A stretch of DNA of 64,000 nucleotides from an uncultured Chthonomonas sp. (GCA_903859705.1 CAIONQ010000133.1:1-64000); one strand, 5' to 3'; shown: positions 27,046-36,117, counted from the stretch's first letter. Notes: a model not told the origin generated them from the letters alone. Translations and numbers: made by a program.

Positions 27046-30000
27046 GTGAAACCAATATACCAACTACCTGTTGAACCACACCTGAGACATCACTATCGTT
27101 TGGCAATACAGACTCTTGTTATTACTGCCGCCCCCCCGGAACAGGAGGCGGTTTTACGTGCCCTTGGTACTCCGCCAATGTTAGATGAAGTAAAGGACTT
27201 TCACACAATTGGAGTTACAAATGAGGGAGCACACCTCTTTCAGATTGGCAAACTTGGAGACCATATTGTTGCGCATGTTAACCTGCTAAATCAGGGCAAT
27301 GCTGTCCTTCAGCCTACTATTGAAAGCGCGCGCACACTCTTCCCGGAGTTAAAAATCCTGCTGATGCCAGGAATGTGCTTTGGTCTCCACGCAGAGGGTA
27401 ACCCTGATAACGTTCCAGTTCCACATGGTGGACAAAATTTTGGAGATTTGTTAGTAGCCACAGGGATTCTGGATACACACCGCTTCCTATTGAACCAGCA
27501 CAGGGTATGGACAGCAAAGGAACTATGGGCCGCCGAGACCCCAACGAATCCTCACCTCGTAGCCTATTTGTATGATGTAAAAGTTCGAGCTGAGCACACA
27601 ACGAAGTGCAAAATACATATGGGGACGATGCTAACTGTCCCAGAGGTGGTTCGTGAAAGTGAGCCAAGGGCTTTGCTTCATAATACACTTGGCAATTGGC
27701 CCGACGGCTCTATTTACGCAATTGGCGGTGACATGGAAGGCGATGCACTCTATGGTGTGCAACAGTACTTCGTCAACAATCCGGCAGCAAACAATCTATA
27801 TGCCCTCGTCATCAAAGGAATTAGTGATTGGGGCGTTGGTAAGCTGCCACCAGGACACCCTGGCAGACCGGCTCAGGAGATAGCACGTGTACTTGCCAGC
27901 AACCAGTCCGTAAAGTTCCTGCAGTTTCTGCTAACCGATGCCATGTTTGCAGAAACGTGCGGATTGCGGGCATATCGGACCCACCGGGGCTCAGGTGATT
28001 CCATAATCGGGCAACCATCGACCCCCGGAAGAGATATGCCAGGCGCCGCGTATGCTGGGATCGTTCGAAACGCAGGTAATGGGTATCAAAGTACTGACGA
28101 CTGTAAACACTGGGTAAAGCAATTTGTCGTTAAGAACCCGCCGCTCAGGCATCTGGTGATCACTGGGCCGGGTGGGCGTGGCAAAACATACTTTGCTCGA
28201 CAGATTATTGCCGACCTGCAAACAGCTGCCGGACACAGCCGTGTAATCTGGATCAATTGTGGATCCGACGAGTCGTTTGTGACCCAATTGATAAGCCAGC
28301 TTGACCGTGGCAACCTGATACCGGATGATCTTGAAGGTCAGTTTCATCGGATCATTGATGACATTCAGAATAGCGCTGGAGGCACCGCACAACGGGCAAT
28401 GTTCGCAAGTGGGTCAGAGCTAAAGACCTTCCTTCAATCACATATATTTGGCAATGCCAACCTACCTGTATATATGGTGCTGGATGACTTGGACAGGTAC
28501 CAGCAGGACCTGAAAATACCATTCGGTGAAACCGCCAGTCCGGTGGCATCCTTTCTCGGTGCCTTCACTGTTGCCGGTAGTGCATTGCGGACTATATCGA
28601 CTGTTAGAGATGAGGAAATTGCCAGGCTCTTCAGGGGGCTACTCATGGTTTCTGACGAGTACTTTGGGATTACACATGACGGTCTGTCGCCCCTCAAAAC
28701 CCCGGATATCCAGAAGTTCTTTGTAGACAGACACAACGTAAAAACCGCCCTTGCTACGGAACCAGCAATGGTTGAGTTCTGCAAACTGATTCCTGGTGAA
28801 CCATTAATCTTAATGCAGATTGAAAATGCCATTGACGGCAAGACTGCTGACGAATCCGTCTCGTTCTTACAATCTATCGTAAAACTCTGCCAGGAAGCGT
28901 CTGCTCAGGGGAAGGACATCGCACAGGAGTTGAGGGACATGCTCTTTAGCCAGCAAATTCGGTCCATCAGTTTCCCAGCTCAAAAAGTAGCTGAAATAGC
29001 TGCAATATTGGTGGATACTCGGTTTGTCCCGCTCTCGAATTCAGTTCTCCATGGTAGGTTGTCGACTATGGATGCCCTGGTTCGTGAACTGTATGACGCA
29101 GAACTCAATGAGCAGGACCTGCGCGCTATTAAAAATGAGCTGAAAACACGGCACATACTCCGCGCTGATGACCTGGATAGAGGCATCTACCGGTTCTACT
29201 ACGATGCCAACAACGAGTGGCTTGTTACCAAAGGTATGCCAGCCGAACGGCTTGTAGAACTGCATCTCAGGGCAACAAACCTTTTTGAGTCAAATGCAGA
29301 TAGTCTGCATCTTCCAGAGTACCAGGCATGGCATTTGATGGAGGCCGGGCAGCCGGAAGCAGCATTTGATCTATTGATGCGCCATTCTGCAACTCTGAAC
29401 GCACAGTACAAGCGTGGACATCTGCTTCGGCTTCACCAGTTCCTCCGCATCCGGTTGTGGAAACAAGTCGGAAGCGAGTGGAAATATAATCTAATACGGC
29501 AGGAGCCCCGTTGGTACATAAATCAGGGCAAGCTCGCTGAAATACTCTACTATGGATTTAGCCTTTCAAACAAAGCAATTGAATTCGATGCAGACAACAA
29601 GAAGCTTCAGGTACAGACGCAGTGGGAGATGGTGAACAATGTTCTCGATCACCTTGGCCGGTTCGTAAACGACCCACACCTGCTAAGGAACAATAGAGAA
29701 ATGCAAGGATGGATAGCCGACACCTACTCACGTAGTACGCTCCAACGTGCTGTCCTTGTATTTGAGAAGGAAGTTCCTGAAGAAGATCCACTGTACATTC
29801 GTTCAGCAACTCGGGATAACGAATGGCTGGCTGGCGAAGCAGAGCAAGTGCTGACGCTAATGAACGTGTCAACCGCTAACCCTAAGCCAATTGATCCTCC
29901 ATTTGCCGCGATGGCGGCAAACTTCTGGGGGTGTTTCTTGAACGGATGGGATCATCTACCCGAAGCTATATCAGCATATCGGCTGAGCGCAACGATGCTT

Positions 30001-31002
30001 GAGGAGTATGCAAATGATATTGCGTCTCATAACAGACAATTGCCGCCAGACTTCGAAGTTGGATTGATGCGGGATCGCCTGGACATAGCAAACAATTGGT
30101 CAAGATCACGGTTCTTATCATCAGGCCCCACTTTCGCACTGGATGGCTGCGGTACTGGGCAGGCCAATGGTATGCTTACCAAATATGAGAGATTCGCTGA
30201 GCTTCTGGACACTACAAGGGATCTAACAGATTCCTATGTGGAATATACATATGCTCTGATAGATGCAGCGTACTACTACCTTGCATTAGGGCAATTGGCA
30301 CAGATGTCCGCCATCCTTGATAGGGCATATAGGTTGGAAGATGACGGCATACACATATTGCTGTCAGAGGGGCGAACGAAAAATGGCCTGGAGGGAATGG
30401 TAAATCCAACCGTTCGTGCACAGGACAAACCCACCAAACGCGCCTACGATGACTGGATTGAGGGTTATATCGATGCACTTGAAGTTGCACTCTTTTTCTA
30501 CCGTGATGTGCCAGCCGCCGATGTTCAAGTGCATGCCGAAGTCTGCAGTGCTGCATTCCGGAACTGTGAGATAGCTTTTGATGGTGACCATTTTGGGTAC
30601 AAGCGCGATCGCTATTTTATGTATGCAAACGCTGCACTTGTCGAAATCTGGGCAGAGCCATCTGTAGACGTGAAGCGTGAAAAACTTGTGGCCCTCATTG
30701 AAAAATTACAAAAGGAAGACGTCTATAATGAACCTGTATGTCGGGATGTAATGCTCTACCTATCCGTGATTACAGGGCTGGCATCTAAAGATACCGACAG
30801 TTCTGCTAAAGCGGGCTATGAAAAGACCGTGATGCGATTTCCGGGATTGGATCATAATCCCAATCTCGCCGAGCACTCCTGGAGGCCGCCAATCATTCTG
30901 CGAGGTGCGCTCCAAATGGTGCCCGTAGTTCGTACCCCGCAGCCACAGGAGCTCGGATTTAAGGCCTGGCCGCCGCCACCGCCCAGTTCAGAAAGCCAGT
31001 AA
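27046..31002 (+). CDS. PNP/nucleosidase-STAND (NLR-like) NTPase with a helical repeat C-terminus
   Basis: About 1318 residues (numbered here from the in-frame ATG at 27040). Residues 23-300 have a nucleoside-phosphorylase/MTAN fold: LVITAAPPEQEAVL, GDHIVAHV, GMCFGL, GDMEGDAL (Asp231-Met232-Glu233) and VIKGISDWG (Asp263), matching the catalytic Glu and Asp regions of the family. A STAND/NACHT-like NTPase follows: Walker A GPGGRGKT at 376-383, Walker B VYMVLDDLD at 477-485 and sensor-like STVRDEE near 520. Residues 750-1320 are helical, TPR-like, and end in a Pro-rich tail. PNP domains fused to NLR-type NTPases occur in animals, fungi and bacteria, and some cleave ATP in immunity. GTG 27046 is preferred because GGGAG lies 6 bases before it. 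Confidence 0.8.
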   Translation: MKPIYQLPVEPHLRHHYRLAIQTLVITAAPPEQEAVLRALGTPPMLDEVKDFHTIGVTNEGAHLFQIGKLGDHIVAHVNLLNQGNAVLQPTIESARTLFPELKILLMPGMCFGLHAEGNPDNVPVPHGGQNFGDLLVATGILDTHRFLLNQHRVWTAKELWAAETPTNPHLVAYLYDVKVRAEHTTKCKIHMGTMLTVPEVVRESEPRALLHNTLGNWPDGSIYAIGGDMEGDALYGVQQYFVNNPAANNLYALVIKGISDWGVGKLPPGHPGRPAQEIARVLASNQSVKFLQFLLTDAMFAETCGLRAYRTHRGSGDSIIGQPSTPGRDMPGAAYAGIVRNAGNGYQSTDDCKHWVKQFVVKNPPLRHLVITGPGGRGKTYFARQIIADLQTAAGHSRVIWINCGSDESFVTQLISQLDRGNLIPDDLEGQFHRIIDDIQNSAGGTAQRAMFASGSELKTFLQSHIFGNANLPVYMVLDDLDRYQQDLKIPFGETASPVASFLGAFTVAGSALRTISTVRDEEIARLFRGLLMVSDEYFGITHDGLSPLKTPDIQKFFVDRHNVKTALATEPAMVEFCKLIPGEPLILMQIENAIDGKTADESVSFLQSIVKLCQEASAQGKDIAQELRDMLFSQQIRSISFPAQKVAEIAAILVDTRFVPLSNSVLHGRLSTMDALVRELYDAELNEQDLRAIKNELKTRHILRADDLDRGIYRFYYDANNEWLVTKGMPAERLVELHLRATNLFESNADSLHLPEYQAWHLMEAGQPEAAFDLLMRHSATLNAQYKRGHLLRLHQFLRIRLWKQVGSEWKYNLIRQEPRWYINQGKLAEILYYGFSLSNKAIEFDADNKKLQVQTQWEMVNNVLDHLGRFVNDPHLLRNNREMQGWIADTYSRSTLQRAVLVFEKEVPEEDPLYIRSATRDNEWLAGEAEQVLTLMNVSTANPKPIDPPFAAMAANFWGCFLNGWDHLPEAISAYRLSATMLEEYANDIASHNRQLPPDFEVGLMRDRLDIANNWSRSRFLSSGPTFALDGCGTGQANGMLTKYERFAELLDTTRDLTDSYVEYTYALIDAAYYYLALGQLAQMSAILDRAYRLEDDGIHILLSEGRTKNGLEGMVNPTVRAQDKPTKRAYDDWIEGYIDALEVALFFYRDVPAADVQVHAEVCSAAFRNCEIAFDGDHFGYKRDRYFMYANAALVEIWAEPSVDVKREKLVALIEKLQKEDVYNEPVCRDVMLYLSVITGLASKDTDSSAKAGYEKTVMRFPGLDHNPNLAEHSWRPPIILRGALQMVPVVRTPQPQELGFKAWPPPPPSSESQ

Positions 31003-31014
31003 AGGCAACAAACA

Positions 31015-31671
31015 ATGACCACCACACAACTAACCACCGCACCCGCCGGGCCGGGTGAAATCCGAGAAGTAAAATCTCGGCAGGATCCTGCTCTGGGGAA
31101 GGTGTTCGATATCTATCAAAAGAGCTTCCCGCTTACAGAGCAGATGCTTATCTCCTTTTTTCTGGATTTTCTAACTAAAAAGGAAGCCGGGGAGGCAGAA
31201 CAGTTTCGGCTGGAGGTTCTGGAGGTAGAGGGCAAGGTGCTGGCCTTTGCTTTTTATGAGGCCGGCTCTGCCGATGGCGATCTGGGCAACTCCGCATATC
31301 TGTGGTACCTGGCCGTCAACCCGGATATGCGGGGTGGTGGCTACGGCAAGCGCATGTATTTCCATGTGCTGAATACCGCGTTTACGGAGTTTGAAGCACG
31401 CGCCTTGCTCTACGAAATTGAAACGCCGGAGGATGTAGAAGGTGAAGAGGGCAAGGCCTTTGCAGAGTGGCGCACCGGCTGGTACCGTTCCATGGGCGCT
31501 AAAGCTCTCCTCGGCACCCGCTATATGTGCGGTGTGGATTGGCAGCCCCCGGTTCCCATGCAGGTTATGGTGCATGCCAGTGGACCAATTACCGCCGAAG
31601 AAGCCCTGGCTCTGGCACGGGCAACTCAGGATGAAGGCATCGAACAAACAGGGCCGCTATCCCTGGAGTAA
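31015..31671 (+). CDS. GNAT-family N-acetyltransferase
   Basis: A 218-residue protein. The acetyl-CoA binding motif is AVNPDMRGGGYGKRMYFHVL (V-x-P-x-x-R-x-x-G-x-G-x-x, motif A), preceded by beta strands LEVLEVEGKVLAFAFYEA and YLWYLAV. A conserved EIETPED-type acidic segment and WYRSMGAKAL follow, as in small-molecule acetyltransferases. AAAGG lies 9 bases before the ATG. It starts 12 bases after the PNP-STAND gene, so it could share the transcript, but nothing in its sequence ties it to immunity. The acceptor is unknown. Confidence 0.8.
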   Translation: MTTTQLTTAPAGPGEIREVKSRQDPALGKVFDIYQKSFPLTEQMLISFFLDFLTKKEAGEAEQFRLEVLEVEGKVLAFAFYEAGSADGDLGNSAYLWYLAVNPDMRGGGYGKRMYFHVLNTAFTEFEARALLYEIETPEDVEGEEGKAFAEWRTGWYRSMGAKALLGTRYMCGVDWQPPVPMQVMVHASGPITAEEALALARATQDEGIEQTGPLSLE

Positions 31672-31717
31672 CCGTTATATCAGGCCATCGGTATCAATCG
31701 TTACAACAATTCCATTC

Positions 31718-31767
31718 AAAACCAGCGGCCCTGTTCGGCCGTAATAATGCGGTATACCGCTGGTTTT
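31718..31767. other. 11-bp inverted repeat after the acetyltransferase gene
   Basis: AAAACCAGCGG (31718-31728) pairs perfectly with 31757-31767 across a 28-base loop and runs into TTTT inside the right arm. It could be a weak terminator for the acetyltransferase transcript or a structure in the leader of the small gene that starts 12 bases later. Confidence 0.45.
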
Positions 31768-31779
31768 GAGGATTAATAG

Positions 31780-31965
31780 ATGTTCTCAGTAAGTCACAGG
31801 GTCAAAGTTGTAGCGCGTATCATCGCGCTTATAATTGTAATTATCGGTGCCGGTTACATGGTAAAAACCTACCGGGCAACCCTGCTGGGCCACCTCGCTT
31901 CAGAGGCCCCGGGTTCTATTTCTGCAGCCTCTGCCGGTTTGCTGCATCCATTAACAACGCAGTAA
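31780..31965 (+). CDS. Possible small single-pass membrane protein (61 aa)
   Basis: The 61-residue frame has a basic N-terminus and one strong transmembrane helix (about 11-28, VARIIALIIVIIGAGYMV), followed by a short outer tail. GAGG lies 8 bases before the ATG, which supports translation. Its last 50 bases overlap the 3' end of the convergent ankyrin-repeat gene. No family is recognised. It may be a spurious frame. Confidence 0.4.
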   Translation: MFSVSHRVKVVARIIALIIVIIGAGYMVKTYRATLLGHLASEAPGSISAASAGLLHPLTTQ

Positions 31966-32872
31966 TCGCCTTTATTTCGGCTGGCGTACCACGCATGTTT
32001 CCGGCCATATCAAGCGCCGTTTTCCCTTTTACAGTTTTCAAATCTGTTCTCGCATGCCTTGCCAGCAGGGCCTTAATATTTGCAAGGCTGCCATCCTCGG
32101 CCGCCCGCATCAGCGGGGTTTTGCCTTCGCCATCCGCAGTATCAATGTTGGCGCCGTGCGCCAGCAGCATATCGCATAACATTTCAAAGTGCTCTGGCTT
32201 TCTAAATCTTGGCCCACCAGATGTAAGGTACTGCAGTGCGGTGATACCGGCCCTATCTCTGTGGTTAACATCGGCCCCATGCTCTATTAGCAGCTTAATT
32301 GCCGGTTCGTTATGCCACATGGCTGCCACCATCAGGGGTGTCATTCCTGTTTTGTCTGCCCCATTCACGTTTCCGCCATGTTCCAGCATCAGCTGTAAAT
32401 ACACCGGGTCGGGCAGATTGCTTGCTACGGCAACCATTGGCAGGCTGCCACCTACCATTCCGTTTGGGTTGGCACCACGCTTCAATAACTCCCTAAATAG
32501 CTCAAGCGAAGGCACCTGATCTGGTGGATTGTGATACACATCCGTTTGCCGCAGCAGCAGTATCAGTGCCGTGTTTCTATCCGTATCTGCTGGCTGGCCA
32601 TACAGCGTAAATCGCAGCCGCTCTGCCGTGGAACTGGGGGCATCCTCTTCCCTAAAGTTGGCATCCGCGCCAGCCTTCAGCAGGGCCAGGGCGTCGGCAT
32701 CTCTCTTGTAAGTTACTGCGGCTATTAACGCTGCATTTCGCCTGTGCCTGATTATGTTCGGGCCAGCATATATAACAGATGGCAGCGCCAGCACAAGCAG
32801 CAAAGCGGCACTCCAGGAACTGTATTTTCTGGTTCTGGTCTTATCAGTTGAGTTTAAGGGAGTGGATGGCAT
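31916..32872 (-). CDS. Ankyrin-repeat protein with an N-terminal membrane/signal helix
   Basis: A 318-residue protein with a short basic N-terminus, a hydrophobic helix (about 19-36) and about six ankyrin repeats. Examples are ALLKAGADANFRE, ELFRELLKRGANPNG, LMLEHGGNVNGADKTGMTPLMVAA, AIKLLIEHGADVNHRDRAGITAL, DMLLAHGANIDTADGEGKTPLMRAA and IKALLARHARTDL. Ankyrin repeats bind proteins. The helix suggests export or anchoring. No enzymatic domain is present. It lies between the small membrane frame and the second propeller gene. Confidence 0.85.
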   Translation of the reverse strand: MPSTPLNSTDKTRTRKYSSWSAALLLVLALPSVIYAGPNIIRHRRNAALIAAVTYKRDADALALLKAGADANFREEDAPSSTAERLRFTLYGQPADTDRNTALILLLRQTDVYHNPPDQVPSLELFRELLKRGANPNGMVGGSLPMVAVASNLPDPVYLQLMLEHGGNVNGADKTGMTPLMVAAMWHNEPAIKLLIEHGADVNHRDRAGITALQYLTSGGPRFRKPEHFEMLCDMLLAHGANIDTADGEGKTPLMRAAEDGSLANIKALLARHARTDLKTVKGKTALDMAGNMRGTPAEIKAITALLMDAANRQRLQK

Positions 32873-32929
32873 GGTTTAACAATCATACTTCACTCCCTTC
32901 AAAATTGCTATTGTGTTTTAGCCTGAAAA

Positions 32930-33853
32930 TTACTTACCATTTCTTCGGCGCCTGCGGGCTATAACTCCCGCGCTCATCACCACGCAGGATGCAAAAAGCG
33001 CCACACTGCCCGGCTCTGGCGTGGAGGGCTCTGCCGCAAAAAACAGATGAGTGGAGCTGCCCAATCCGCTTACAAACGGAGTTACCACGCCTGTTGGTGT
33101 AATCTCATCAATCACGTTGGAGGTGTAGTTAGCAACAAACAAATTGCCAGCCGCGTTAAAGGCCATGCCGTAGGGCTGCGGCGTGCTCGCAAAGTACGTT
33201 GCCGGTCCGCCACCGGGCGCCATCTTTCCAATCTGGTTGTGAAACGGGTCTCCAAGGTAAAGGTTGCCGCTGGCATCAAAAGCAAGCGTGCCAGGCTCAA
33301 TACTGCCAGTATTTGCGTATAGCGATACGGTGCCTGTGGGCGTAATCTGCTGAATCCTATCGGAGGTGTACTCTCCAACAAGTATGTTGCCGTTAGCAGC
33401 AATCGCCAGGCCAGCTGGCCGGGTAAGTCCGCTTGCCAGCGTGGTTACTGTGCCTGTAGGGGTTATCTTTGTTACCGTTCCGCCATATTCACTGCTAACA
33501 TAAATGTTATCGTGCTTATCTATCGCCACCTCTTCAGGGCCAAAAATTCCGGTGGCAAACTGTGTGGATACACCCGCCGGGGTAATTTTATAAAGTGAGT
33601 TACTGCTGTACACCGATACAAAGATGTTGCCGTGAGAATCCCGAGCCATGCCAGCCAGCCCAAGCGGGGCAGTTGCAAACAGGGTAGAAGTGCCAGCGGG
33701 AGTAACCTTGTATATAGATCCCGCATAGTCGGCCACATAAAGGTCTTGTGCAGTGGCGCGCCTGGCGGCAGATGTGCCGGATAGCAGCATCGCACAGATG
33801 AGAAGCGCACTCTTCCGCTTCTGAAAACGTCCAATCAGGGTGCTTAAATGCAT
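32930..33853 (-). CDS. Secreted NHL/SMP-30-like beta-propeller with PEP-CTERM tail
   Basis: About 307 residues: signal peptide (about 1-35, ending near ATAQ), then six similar blades of roughly 40 residues, each with a DxxGNI(F/Y)V-type strand and a TP-G-type turn (SHGNIFVSVYSSNSLYKIT, KHDNIYVSSEYGGTVTKIT, ASGNLYLGDPFHNQIGKM, AAGNLFVANYTSN). The tail STPEPGSVALF, a hydrophobic helix and RRRRR form a PEP-CTERM-like signal. ATG 33853 follows AAGGAG at 11 bases. It is a distant paralogue of 25090-26001, which lies on the opposite strand at the other side of the PNP-STAND region. Confidence 0.8.
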   Translation of the reverse strand: MHLSTLIGRFQKRKSALLICAMLLSGTSAARRATAQDLYVADYAGSIYKVTPAGTSTLFATAPLGLAGMARDSHGNIFVSVYSSNSLYKITPAGVSTQFATGIFGPEEVAIDKHDNIYVSSEYGGTVTKITPTGTVTTLASGLTRPAGLAIAANGNILVGEYTSDRIQQITPTGTVSLYANTGSIEPGTLAFDASGNLYLGDPFHNQIGKMAPGGGPATYFASTPQPYGMAFNAAGNLFVANYTSNVIDEITPTGVVTPFVSGLGSSTHLFFAAEPSTPEPGSVALFASCVVMSAGVIARRRRRNGK

Positions 33854-34005
33854 CTCAGTCAATTCTCCTTATGTCTATTACAGCTCTACACTCTGTTGTT
33901 CAGCATCCATTGGCGTAGCCACCAATTACTGTAGCGGCCAAGGTGAGACAGATTTGTGACGGAGGCACAGTCCTGAACCCTTTTCTGCCAATTTTGTGAC
34001 CATTT

Positions 34006-34021
34006 TGTTCCACGTGGAACG
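34006..34021. promoter_or_regulatory. parS-like palindrome remote from parAB
   Basis: TGTTCCACGTGGAACG matches 15 of 16 positions of the relaxed parS consensus TGTTNCACGTGNAACA. It is intergenic, about 23 kb from parB. Confidence 0.55.
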
Positions 34022-34079
34022 TAACACGTGTCTTAGCCTGCAATAGGTAAACAATCCTCAATCTTTACCCTCAACCTGC

Positions 34080-34085
34080 TATAAT
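34080..34085 (+). promoter_or_regulatory. -10 box implying a leaderless transcript
   Basis: A perfect TATAAT ends only 8 bases before the ATG at 34094. Initiation about 7 bases after the box would give an mRNA with almost no 5' leader. This agrees with the absence of a ribosome-binding site. No good -35 hexamer is visible. Confidence 0.4.
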
Positions 34086-34093
34086 TCAAATCA

Positions 34094-34579
34094 ATGAAAC
34101 GCTCTTTGCCGCTGATTCTGGAAACCATACATTCCGTTGCAATCGCCCTCTGGCTGGGCAGTTCCGCCTGCGCCATTCTGCTGGCTCTAAGTGGTGGCGC
34201 TCCGGCACTGTACCAGGGTAAAAGCGATGCTGTTATAGAGCTTGCTGGCTTCCTTTGTGTAGGCATTCAGTTTCTTACCCGCAAGCGATATCAGGCAAAC
34301 AGAATGCTATTCGTAGGCGATGGCGTGCGGCATTTGCTTACATTTGCAGCCCTGGTAGTGATGGAGGCAGTAAAACTGAATCTTCATGCAGCTTCCAGAG
34401 CCAGTTTAACTGCGCGGGTTAGCCCTGTCGAAATTCCCGCGCTGGCGCTCGAAATAGTGCTGCTCATCGCCGTAAGCGCCTTCACAATATGGCTGCCTTC
34501 GCCACAGGCATTGGCCTTTGCGGCTTCACTTAACAGGGTTGCTCAGGCCAACCCGGGCAAAGGCAAAACCAGTAAGTAA
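34094..34579 (+). CDS. Small integral membrane protein, function unknown
   Basis: A 161-residue protein with about four hydrophobic segments (about 8-32 with ETIHSVAIALWLGSSACAI, 43-60, 75-92 and 118-138) and a basic tail. The first helix with an IALWLGS motif is reminiscent of DUF4149-type and CopD-like small membrane proteins, but I cannot assign it firmly. It has no ribosome-binding site and a -10 box placed for a leaderless mRNA. It precedes glcD by 41 bases in the same direction. Confidence 0.6.
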   Translation: MKRSLPLILETIHSVAIALWLGSSACAILLALSGGAPALYQGKSDAVIELAGFLCVGIQFLTRKRYQANRMLFVGDGVRHLLTFAALVVMEAVKLNLHAASRASLTARVSPVEIPALALEIVLLIAVSAFTIWLPSPQALAFAASLNRVAQANPGKGKTSK

Positions 34580-34620
34580 CCATCTTTTCCTGTTCCCTCA
34601 AAAGGTGAAAGTGCCAGAAT

Positions 34621-36117
34621 ATGTCCTCACAACACAGCCGCCCACCAAAAACACCCTTTGCCGATACCCTCGAGCGTGAACTGATTGCGCTTCTGGGCAG
34701 AGATTCTGTACTCACTTCTGAAGCAGATCTGCGCGCCTACGATTGCGATGCTTATGCTCCCGAAAAACGTTTTCCAGATGCCGTGGTTCTGCCAACCACC
34801 ACAGGGCAAGTGGCACAAATAGTTAGGCTGTGCAACAAGCTAAATGTGCCGTTTACACCGCGTGGTGCTGGCACCGGCCTCTCTGGCGGCGCCACCGCCA
34901 TAGAAGGCGGTGTCATCCTTTCGCTTATCCGCATGAATCAAATTCTGGAGGCGGATATCCCCAACCGCCGCATGGTTGCTCAGGCGGGCTGCGTTAATGT
35001 GTATCTCACCAAGGCAGTTAAAAACGATAAGCTGCACTACGCTCCCGATCCATCCAGCCAGGGGGCATGCACCGTTGGCGGCAATGTTGCCGAAAACTCC
35101 GGCGGACCCCATACCCTTAAATATGGCGTTACCACCAATCATGTAACGGGCGTTACCATGGTGCTGCCAGATGGCGAAATTATGAAGCTTGGCGGCAAGG
35201 TGGAAGATGTTTGTGGCTACGATCTGGTGGGCATTATTGTTGGTTCAGAAGGCACCATGGGTATCGTAACAGAGGTCACCATTCGCCTAACCCCGCTTCC
35301 GCAATCTGTTAGAACCCTGCTGGCCGTTTTCGAAACCGTGGATCAGGCAACACAAACCGTATCGGATATCATTGCATCCGGTGCAGTACCCGCCGCTCTT
35401 GAGCTAATCGATACCTTTATAATCAAGGCGTGTGAAGATGCATTCCATCTGGGCTTCCCTATGGATGCTGAGGCAGTGCTTATAATTGAAGTAGATGGGT
35501 TGGAGGTTGGCCTGGAGGAAGAGGCCGAAACCGTTCGCGCCATCGCCGAAAAAAACGGCGCGCGGGAAGTGCGCCAGGCCGCTACCGAACTGGAACGTGC
35601 CCTGCTGTGGAAGGCGCGCAAACAGGCATTCGGTGCCCTGGGCCGCCTGGGCAAAAGCATGGTAACGCACGATGGCGTTATCCCCAGAACGCGCCTGCCA
35701 GAGGTTCTGCGAGAGGTGCGCGCCATTGCACAGCGCCATGGGCTGGATGTGGGCAATGTATTTCATGCCGGAGATGGCAATCTGCACCCCAACTTGATGT
35801 TTGATGAGCGGGATGCAGAGCAGATCAAAAATGTGCTACACGCTGGCGAAGAGATCTTAAAGTTATGCGTGGATGTGGGCGGTTCTGTTACCGGCGAGCA
35901 TGGCATCGGCATCGAAAAGCTGGAGGCCCTCACGTGGCAGTTCTCTCCAGAAGATCTGGAGCTCATGCAAAAGCTCAAGTCGGTGTTCAACACCAGCCAG
36001 CTCTGCAACCCGGGTAAAGTGCTTCCCTCAGCAAAACGCTGTTGGGAAACGGAACATGGCCCCAAAATGGTGGCCGCAGCTGGTAGAGGTGTAGCCGGCA
36101 GGGGTGCGGCAGTCTGA
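34621..36117 (+). CDS. glcD: FAD-linked glycolate/D-lactate oxidase subunit GlcD-like
   Basis: A 498-residue FAD-binding PCMH-type oxidase. Visible are VAQIVRLCNKLNVPFTPRGAG and GLSGGATAIEGGVILSL (FAD pyrophosphate binding), YAPDPSSQGACTVGGNVAENSGG, YGVTTNHVTGVTMVLPDGEI, VGSEGTMGIVTEVTIRL, and at the C-terminus NVFHAGDGNLHP and VTGEHGIGIEK. It oxidises 2-hydroxyacids such as glycolate or D-lactate. Usual partners glcE and glcF are absent, so it may act with another electron acceptor. Its TGA overlaps the ATG of the next gene by one base, which implies translational coupling. Confidence 0.9.
   Translation: MSSQHSRPPKTPFADTLERELIALLGRDSVLTSEADLRAYDCDAYAPEKRFPDAVVLPTTTGQVAQIVRLCNKLNVPFTPRGAGTGLSGGATAIEGGVILSLIRMNQILEADIPNRRMVAQAGCVNVYLTKAVKNDKLHYAPDPSSQGACTVGGNVAENSGGPHTLKYGVTTNHVTGVTMVLPDGEIMKLGGKVEDVCGYDLVGIIVGSEGTMGIVTEVTIRLTPLPQSVRTLLAVFETVDQATQTVSDIIASGAVPAALELIDTFIIKACEDAFHLGFPMDAEAVLIIEVDGLEVGLEEEAETVRAIAEKNGAREVRQAATELERALLWKARKQAFGALGRLGKSMVTHDGVIPRTRLPEVLREVRAIAQRHGLDVGNVFHAGDGNLHPNLMFDERDAEQIKNVLHAGEEILKLCVDVGGSVTGEHGIGIEKLEALTWQFSPEDLELMQKLKSVFNTSQLCNPGKVLPSAKRCWETEHGPKMVAAAGRGVAGRGAAV

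Noticed and set aside
31015-31671. Acetyltransferase as a third component of the PNP-STAND module
   Set aside because: It is only 12 bases downstream, but its sequence is an ordinary GNAT enzyme, and I know of no GNAT partner in such systems. Proximity alone is not enough.
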